Of a stretch of DNA of 64,000 nucleotides, positions 59,552 to 64,000 are shown piece by piece. A program made the translations under genes and the position numbers. Numbering within the stretch: position 1 is the stretch's first letter; every line of letters starts with the position of its first letter. Below the pieces are notes generated by a model. The model did no database searches and was not told where the DNA came from. It was given only the letters and a program-made list of their open reading frames with translations. Origin of the DNA: Actinomycetota bacterium (GTDB lineage: Bacteria; Actinomycetota; Thermoleophilia; BMS3ABIN01); assembly GCA_016235065.1 (NCBI GenBank), contig JACRMB010000003.1, positions 593,943 to 657,942 of the forward strand, read 5' to 3'.

Positions 59552-59552
59552 G

Positions 59553-60692
59553 ATGGCAAAGAAGGCGGACATGCGGCGCGGCTACACAACCGGCGCCTGC
59601 GCCCAGGCGGCGACCCGCGCGGCGGCGCTGACTGTCCTCATCGGATACCCCCCCTGTAATCCGGAGGCGGCGGAAGAGGCGGCTGAGGAAGCGGGAATCT
59701 CCTGTGAGACCCGGGGCCTGGTCGATGTGACCCTGCCGAATGGTGAGAACGCGATCTTCCCCATGACCATGCATGATGAAGGCGTGGTCTCAGTCGTCAA
59801 GGACGCAGGTGACGATCCTGACATCACCAATGGAGTCCAGATATTCGTCTGCGTCGTCGGCCGTCTTGACGGGCAGTTCCTGGTGGAAGGCGCCGAGGGC
59901 GTGGGCAGGGTGACACTCGAGGGGCTGCCGGTACCTCCGGGGGAGGCAGCCATCAATCCGGTGCCCAGGGAGTACATCATCAGGGAAGCCAGGAGGGTGT
60001 TGCCGCTGGGAGCCGAGATCACGATCTCTATCCCGGAAGGCGAGGAGCTGGCGCTGAAGACATTCAATCCGAAGCTCGGTATAATCGGCGGCCTCAGTAT
60101 CCTGGGGACCACCGGCAGGGTAGAGCCCTGGTCGTCGGAAGCCTATCAGCAGTCGCTACTGCCCCAGCTCGATGTCGCCAGGGCGGCGGGGGTCGAAGTG
60201 CCAGTTCTGGTTCCGGGAGCCAAGGGGGAAAGGGCGGCGCTGGCCGCGGGATATGAACCTGTTGCCATCGTCCAGACCGGGAATTTTGCCGGCATGCTGC
60301 TGGCCGCGGCGCGGCAGCGCGGTTTTAGCCGGGTAGTGCTGCTCGGGCATGCGTCCAAGACAGTGAAGCTGGCGCGGGGTGATTTCAACACCCATTCGAG
60401 CCACTCGCCGATGCCCCTGGACGTTCTGGCAGATTGCGCTGAGGCATCAGGCTGGAGCCACCGGCGCGCTCAGGAACTGCTAGCCATGCCGACGACCGAA
60501 GCAGCGCTCCAGCGGCTCACTGCTGCAGGGAAGGCAGGCAGGGCAGCGCTCGATGAAGCGGCGCGGCGGGTAGCGGCAGCCATCTTGCAGGAATACGGGA
60601 TCACGGCGGAAGTCATGCTGACAGACGCTCACGGGACCGTGATCGGAAATTCCATGGGGTCAAAATCTTTGGGGTCAGGTCCTGAATTGTGA
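59553..60692 (+). CDS. cbiD: Cobalt-precorrin-5B C1-methyltransferase (CbiD)
   Basis: The protein is 379 residues from ATG 59553, one base after cbiO; an in-frame upstream ATG inside cbiO is rejected. It has the CbiD opening RRGYTTGACAQAATRAAA, DVTLPNGE, KDAGDDPDITNG, GLSILGTTGRVEPWS, and GNFAGMLL with LGHASKTVKLARG. It methylates C1 of cobalt-precorrin-5B using SAM, without similarity to the other SAM methyltransferases of the pathway. The last 11 or so residues (GSKSLGSGPEL) are encoded by a dispersed repeat of the GGGGTCAGGTC family (about 60656-60691), which replaces the natural end and supplies the stop. Confidence 0.95.
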   Translation: MAKKADMRRGYTTGACAQAATRAAALTVLIGYPPCNPEAAEEAAEEAGISCETRGLVDVTLPNGENAIFPMTMHDEGVVSVVKDAGDDPDITNGVQIFVCVVGRLDGQFLVEGAEGVGRVTLEGLPVPPGEAAINPVPREYIIREARRVLPLGAEITISIPEGEELALKTFNPKLGIIGGLSILGTTGRVEPWSSEAYQQSLLPQLDVARAAGVEVPVLVPGAKGERAALAAGYEPVAIVQTGNFAGMLLAAARQRGFSRVVLLGHASKTVKLARGDFNTHSSHSPMPLDVLADCAEASGWSHRRAQELLAMPTTEAALQRLTAAGKAGRAALDEAARRVAAAILQEYGITAEVMLTDAHGTVIGNSMGSKSLGSGPEL

Positions 60693-60700
60693 ATTTGCCT
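60656..60700. repeat. Dispersed repeat (GGGGTCAGGTCCTGAATT type) at the end of cbiD
   Basis: Two starts of the unit appear: GGGGTCAAAATCTTT near 60657 and GGGGTCAGGTCCTGAATTG near 60672, followed by TGAATTTGCC. This family of GGGGTCAGGTC repeats is scattered in many bacterial genomes. Here it forms the last codons and stop of cbiD. Confidence 0.7.
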
Positions 60701-60716
60701 AAAACCACAGGGCGGA

Positions 60717-62066
60717 ATGAAGAAACAGGATAACAACCAGAACAAGCTATATATCGTCGGCGTCGGCCCCGGGACCGAGGGTCTTCTGACAGCCGAAGCT
60801 CGCGAGCTGATCCGGTCGTGCCGCTTCTTCGTCGGCGGCCGCCGTCAGCTGGCCCTGGCCGAGCAGCTGGCTCCGGCCGAGCAGCTGGCCCCAGCCGAGC
60901 AGCCGGCCCGGAAGTCTTCGGCGCTGGCGCGCGCAGAGACCCATGTGATCGACGCCGACCTGGTGCGCGCGCGCCTCTTCATAGACTCCAGCCTCGAGCG
61001 TGGCGATGTCTGCGTGCTGGCCAGCGGCGACCCGGGCAGTTTCAGCATCCTGCCGTTCCTCAACGAGGCTTTCGGTGATCGCATCCAGGTGGCGCCTGGC
61101 ATCTCGTCGGTGCAGCTGCTTTCGGCGAGGGTGCACCTGCCCTGGCACGACTGGCGGCTGGTGAGTCTCCATGGCAGGCAGCAGGCGCTCGTGCCGTTGC
61201 CGGACCGGGCAGCGCCGACAGTATATTTTTGCGACCATTCCAGCTCACCACAAGCTATCGCCGGCAAGTTGCCCGGGGCTCTGGCGGAGCGGCAGGCCGT
61301 AGTCGGCTCTGACCTGGGTTTACCCGGCGAACAGATCTGGAAAGGCAGCCTCGCCGATGCCGCCCTGCTCGATTTTCCGGGGAATTCCCTGCTGCTGCTT
61401 TTTCCCGATCAGGAGCGCGTGGCACAGACAGTTTCGGCGCCGGGCATTCCCGACGACGAATGGCTTCGATGCGAGGGTGTCCCGCTTTCAAAGAGCGAGG
61501 TCCGCGCCGTGCTGCTCGCCAAGGCGCAGCCGTCGGGGAGACAGGTCATCTGGGACTCCGGAGCGGGCACAGGTTCATACGGCATAGAATGCGCGCTGGC
61601 CGAACCGGCCGCTTATGTATACGCCATAGACAAGAATCCAGAGGCCTGTAAGGTTCTGGCTGAGAACGCCCGGCGCTTCGGCGCCGTGATCGAGCCGGTC
61701 AACGCTGAAGCGCCCGACGCCTTTACCGCGCTGCCCAGGCCCGACCTCGTCATCATCGGCGGCAACGACGGCCGTCTGGAAGCGATCTTCCAAGGCGCAC
61801 TGGCGGCACTGGTGCCCGGCGGCCGTATAGTCGTCACCGCGCTGCTCGAGGAGACCAAGAAGAAGGCACATGGTCTGTTCGCTTCTTCAGGCCTCGAGAA
61901 CCGTGCCGCGACCCGGGTGGCGATCTCCCGGGGTGAAGCGCAGAAATGGGTGGAGCAGAATCCGGTGATAATCTTCACGGGTGATAAGTCCGGCGGCGGA
62001 GAACCGGTCCGTGCCGGCGGTTCAACCGCCGGTTACGGAACTGAAAAGGGAAGCCGTAATCCATGA
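60717..62066 (+). CDS. cbiET: Fused cobalt-precorrin-7 (C5)- and (C15)-methyltransferase/decarboxylase (CbiE-CbiT)
   Basis: The 449-residue protein has the CbiE domain at residues 1-230: LYIVGVGPGTEGLLT, VGGRRQL, LASGDPGSFSIL, VAPGISSVQLLSARV, and PLPDRAAPTVYF. CbiT follows at about 255-430, a Rossmann methyltransferase: SKSEVRAVLLAK, VIWDSGAGTGSYGIE (SAM motif), AIDKNPEA and VIIGGNDGRLEAIFQGAL. Together they methylate C5 and C15 and remove the acetate at C12. In the CbiE domain, after GGRR, a 6-residue unit (LAPAEQ) is repeated three times, an expansion not expected in the family. It overlaps cbiL by 4 nt. Confidence 0.94.
   Translation: MKKQDNNQNKLYIVGVGPGTEGLLTAEARELIRSCRFFVGGRRQLALAEQLAPAEQLAPAEQPARKSSALARAETHVIDADLVRARLFIDSSLERGDVCVLASGDPGSFSILPFLNEAFGDRIQVAPGISSVQLLSARVHLPWHDWRLVSLHGRQQALVPLPDRAAPTVYFCDHSSSPQAIAGKLPGALAERQAVVGSDLGLPGEQIWKGSLADAALLDFPGNSLLLLFPDQERVAQTVSAPGIPDDEWLRCEGVPLSKSEVRAVLLAKAQPSGRQVIWDSGAGTGSYGIECALAEPAAYVYAIDKNPEACKVLAENARRFGAVIEPVNAEAPDAFTALPRPDLVIIGGNDGRLEAIFQGALAALVPGGRIVVTALLEETKKKAHGLFASSGLENRAATRVAISRGEAQKWVEQNPVIIFTGDKSGGGEPVRAGGSTAGYGTEKGSRNP
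60849..60908 (+). repeat. 18-base tandem repeat within the CbiE coding region
   Basis: Three near-identical 18-base units, GCCGAGCAGCTGGCyCC, encode LAxAEQ repeats inside the CbiE domain loop. Confidence 0.88.
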
Positions 62067-62779
62067 ACGCAGAACTTGGAACTTTATATGGGGTCGGCGT
62101 CGGCCCGGGGGACCCCGGGCTCGTGACCTTGAAGGCGGTAGAGGTCATCCGGCGGGTGGCGACCGTGGCATTCCCTGTGAACCGGGAGGGGGCCGCCAGC
62201 CGCGCCCTGGACGCAGTCGCCGGGCATATCCCCGAGACGACAGCTCGTCTGCCCCTGCTTATGCCCATGACCCGTGACCAGCAGCTTTTGGACTCGGCCC
62301 ATGACGCCGCTGTCGAAGCGGTCATCGCCTCGGCTGCGGATGGCCGCGACGTTGCCTGTCTTGCCCTGGGCGATCCGCTCTTTTACAGTACGTTCGGTTA
62401 TATCGCCAGGCGTTTCCCCGGGCCGGTAGAGGTCGTCGGCGGCGTCTCGGCCATAAGCTCCATGGCGGCGGCGCTGGGCCAGCCCCTGGCCGATGGTGAT
62501 ACACCCCTGGTAGTCGTGACCGGCAAGGCTCACGATGCCCTGGAATCGGCGCTGGCTATGGATGCTTCTGTAGTGATCATCAAGCCGCGCTCCCTATCGA
62601 GCGAATCTCTCGATCTGCTCGACAGGGATGGCGCCTGGGACCGCGCTCGCGCCGCTGTCGAGCTTGGCGGCCCTGATCAGCGGGTGATAAACGAGATCGG
62701 CCGCGACACCGCCGCCGCGTTACCCTATTTTGCCATCCTGTGGATACAGCCAAAGCAGACGGAGGGGAAAGATGACTGA
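62063..62779 (+). CDS. cbiL: Cobalt-precorrin-2 C20-methyltransferase (CbiL)
   Basis: The 238-residue SAM uroporphyrinogen-type methyltransferase starts MNAELGTLYGVGVGPGDPGLVTLKAVEVIRR, then PMTRDQQLLDSAH, ACLALGDPLFYSTFGYI and VVGGVSAISSMAAALGQPLADGD, and VIIKPRS. It adds the C20 methyl at the start of the ring-modifying series in the anaerobic pathway. It overlaps cbiET by 4 nt and cbiF by 8 nt. Confidence 0.95.
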   Translation: MNAELGTLYGVGVGPGDPGLVTLKAVEVIRRVATVAFPVNREGAASRALDAVAGHIPETTARLPLLMPMTRDQQLLDSAHDAAVEAVIASAADGRDVACLALGDPLFYSTFGYIARRFPGPVEVVGGVSAISSMAAALGQPLADGDTPLVVVTGKAHDALESALAMDASVVIIKPRSLSSESLDLLDRDGAWDRARAAVELGGPDQRVINEIGRDTAAALPYFAILWIQPKQTEGKDD

Positions 62780-63527
62780 GACCAAGATCTATTTTCTGGG
62801 AGCCGGACCTGGCGATCCCGAGCTGCTTACCATCCTTGGCCGGCGGCTACTGGCGCAGGCTGACACGGTCGTATTCGCCGGTTCGCTGGTCAGCAGGGCG
62901 ATCCTGGAATTCTGCCCCCAGGCTGAGCTGGTCGACAGCGCTCCTTTGTGCCTGGACGATATAGTCAGGATCATGGTGATGCGGGCACGCGAGGGCAAGA
63001 GGGTGGTACGTCTGCACAGTGGCGACCCATCCCTATTCGGAGCTATCAAGGAGCAGATCGCACGGTTGCGCCAGGCCGGTATTGATTTTGAGGTAGTGCC
63101 TGGAGTGTCATCGCTGAGCGCCGCGGCCGCTGCACTGGCGAGCGAGCTCACAGTGCCGGAGGTCTCCCAGACCGTCATCATCACCCGTGCCGCCGGCCGT
63201 ACGCCGGTGCCCGAACTCGAGGACATCGGCAGCCTCGCGGCCCACCGCGCCACCATGGCCATCTTTCTGAGCGCGACCCTGGTGGACGAGGTGCAGAAGA
63301 AACTGAAGGAGGGCTACCCGGACGGTACGCCGGTCGCGGTGGTCCATAACGCCAGCCGTCCCGACCAGAAGATATTGAGGACCACGGTCGAGAAGCTGGC
63401 GTCGGATCTGGCCGCCGCCGGGATCGATCGCACCGCCATCATCCTGGTAGGCGCGGCTCTGGCGCAGGAAGGCGAGGAATCGCTGTTGTATAAGGAAGGT
63501 TTTTCCCACGGATACCGGAGTGAATAG
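62772..63527 (+). CDS. cbiF: Cobalt-precorrin-4 C11-methyltransferase (CbiF)
   Basis: The protein is 251 residues from ATG 62772, chosen for the ribosome site GGAGGGGAAAG; an upstream in-frame ATG at 62730 is unlikely. It has YFLGAGPGDPELLTILGRRLL, RLHSGDPSLFGAIKEQI, EVVPGVSSLSAAAAALASELTVPEVSQTVIITRAAGRTPVP (SAM binding), and VVHNASRPDQ. It methylates C11 in the corrin route. It overlaps cbiG by 8 nt. Confidence 0.96.
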   Translation: MTETKIYFLGAGPGDPELLTILGRRLLAQADTVVFAGSLVSRAILEFCPQAELVDSAPLCLDDIVRIMVMRAREGKRVVRLHSGDPSLFGAIKEQIARLRQAGIDFEVVPGVSSLSAAAAALASELTVPEVSQTVIITRAAGRTPVPELEDIGSLAAHRATMAIFLSATLVDEVQKKLKEGYPDGTPVAVVHNASRPDQKILRTTVEKLASDLAAAGIDRTAIILVGAALAQEGEESLLYKEGFSHGYRSE

Positions 63528-64000
63528 CTATTACTCGCTGACTGCGGGCGGAGCGCTGCTGGCCCTAAGGCTGCGGGACCGGTTCGGCGGCCAGGCGCAT
63601 CTGCCCCGCTGCCACAGCATGGCCTGCAAGCGTTGTGATCCCTTCGACAGCATCGCCGAAGCGCTTCCCGAGGGCTTCCGCGCCGGTGACACTCTTATAT
63701 GTGTCATGGCTGCGGGTATCGTCTTCCGGGTGCTGGCGCCGCTGCTCGAATCCAAGCAGGACGATCCGGCGGTCATCGTCATCGACGAACACGGAAAACA
63801 TGTCGTTCCACTTCTGGGCGGCCACGCCGCCGGAGCCAACGCCCTCGCCAGGGAGATCGCCGATTTTCTGGGCGGCGAAGCGGTCATCACCACTTCCAGT
63901 GATGTGCAGGGCATGACCGCCCCAGACGAGCTCGCGCGAAGACTGGGCCTGACCATCGACGACGCGACCATGCTCCGCCATGTCACCGCCCTTCTGGTCG
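63520..64000 (+). CDS. cbiG: Cobalt-precorrin-5A hydrolase (CbiG), 3'-truncated by window edge
   Basis: The frame starts at GTG 63520 (overlapping the cbiF end by 8 nt) and stays open to the right edge, so the gene continues outside the window. About 160 codons are visible. CbiG N-domain signs are CVMAAGIVFRVLAPLLESKQDDPAVIVIDEHG, then VVPLLGGHAAGANALAREIADFLGG and VITTSSDVQG. It opens the delta-lactone of cobalt-precorrin-5A, releasing acetaldehyde, a step specific to the anaerobic route. Near residue 32 there is an unusual cysteine group, RCHSMACKRCDPF, which is not part of the family pattern I know. The gene belongs to the riboswitch 2 operon. Confidence 0.93.
   Translation, partial: MNSYYSLTAGGALLALRLRDRFGGQAHLPRCHSMACKRCDPFDSIAEALPEGFRAGDTLICVMAAGIVFRVLAPLLESKQDDPAVIVIDEHGKHVVPLLGGHAAGANALAREIADFLGGEAVITTSSDVQGMTAPDELARRLGLTIDDATMLRHVTALLV

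Noticed and set aside
59427-59552. CbiD starting upstream at 59427
   Set aside because: Those codons overlap the coding end of cbiO in another frame; MAKKADMRRGYTTG at 59553 is the family start.
1-64000. CRISPR arrays, rRNA genes, integrases or prophage
   Set aside because: No regular spacer repeats, rRNA sequence, recombinase or phage structural gene was seen on either strand.

Overview
This GC-rich 64 kb window looks like a chromosomal stretch of a deep-branching, anaerobic member of the Actinomycetota (Thermoleophilia, Coriobacteriia or Geothermincolia-like). The case rests on a clpC-radA-disA-carD-ispD-ispF-gltX-cysS-yacP-sigH order, CarD and DisA together, the oxygen-independent cobalamin route, frequent GTG/TTG starts, and several secreted families I associate with that group. 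The placement is inference; no rRNA lies in the window.

Layout. 1-1210 is an AT-richer edge with the 3' part of a DUF262 gene tightly coupled to a HEPN ribonuclease-like gene, a probable defence or toxin pair. 1596-8776 holds exported proteins: a DUF3089 lipoprotein, a propeller-phosphoesterase lipoprotein, a phospholipase-D-like lipoprotein and a parallel beta-helix protein. 8940-10668 carries small genes and remnants: a truncated VapC, a methyltransferase, and an SRAP gene interrupted by an in-frame amber codon. 11132-24022 is the conserved housekeeping block ending in sigH and tRNA-Thr(TGT). It covers proteolysis, recombination, c-di-AMP synthesis, RNA polymerase control, isoprenoid synthesis and tRNA charging.

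24122-30901 has an ABC/FtsX exporter with a lone receiver protein and a divergent NarL-type two-component pair. 31010-36142 is accessory: a metallophosphoesterase-SGNH-GH29 fucosidase cluster, a 40-residue desulforedoxin divergent from an HxlR regulator, and small lipoproteins. 36257-48375 has a large repeat-containing surface protein, a murein amidase, a signalling cluster (hybrid-type kinase, receiver, double-receiver HD-GYP), an Rrf2 regulator and a second NarL-type pair.

48415-64000 is a cobalamin regulon with two cobalamin riboswitches. The first, with a clear promoter and terminator, precedes cobU-cbiP-cbiB-cobA-cobD-cbiA-cbiX/cbiC. The second precedes the cobalt transporter cbiMNQO and cbiD-cbiET-cbiL-cbiF-cbiG, where the window ends. 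Together these genes import cobalt, insert it into sirohydrochlorin, build the corrin ring anaerobically and attach the aminopropanol arm.

Most notable for follow-up: the DUF262-HEPN pair, the amber-interrupted SRAP gene, two kinds of dispersed palindromic repeat (one forming the end of cbiD), the CbiX-CbiC fusion with a duplicated linker, the four-repeat surface protein, and the desulforedoxin/HxlR intergenic palindrome.
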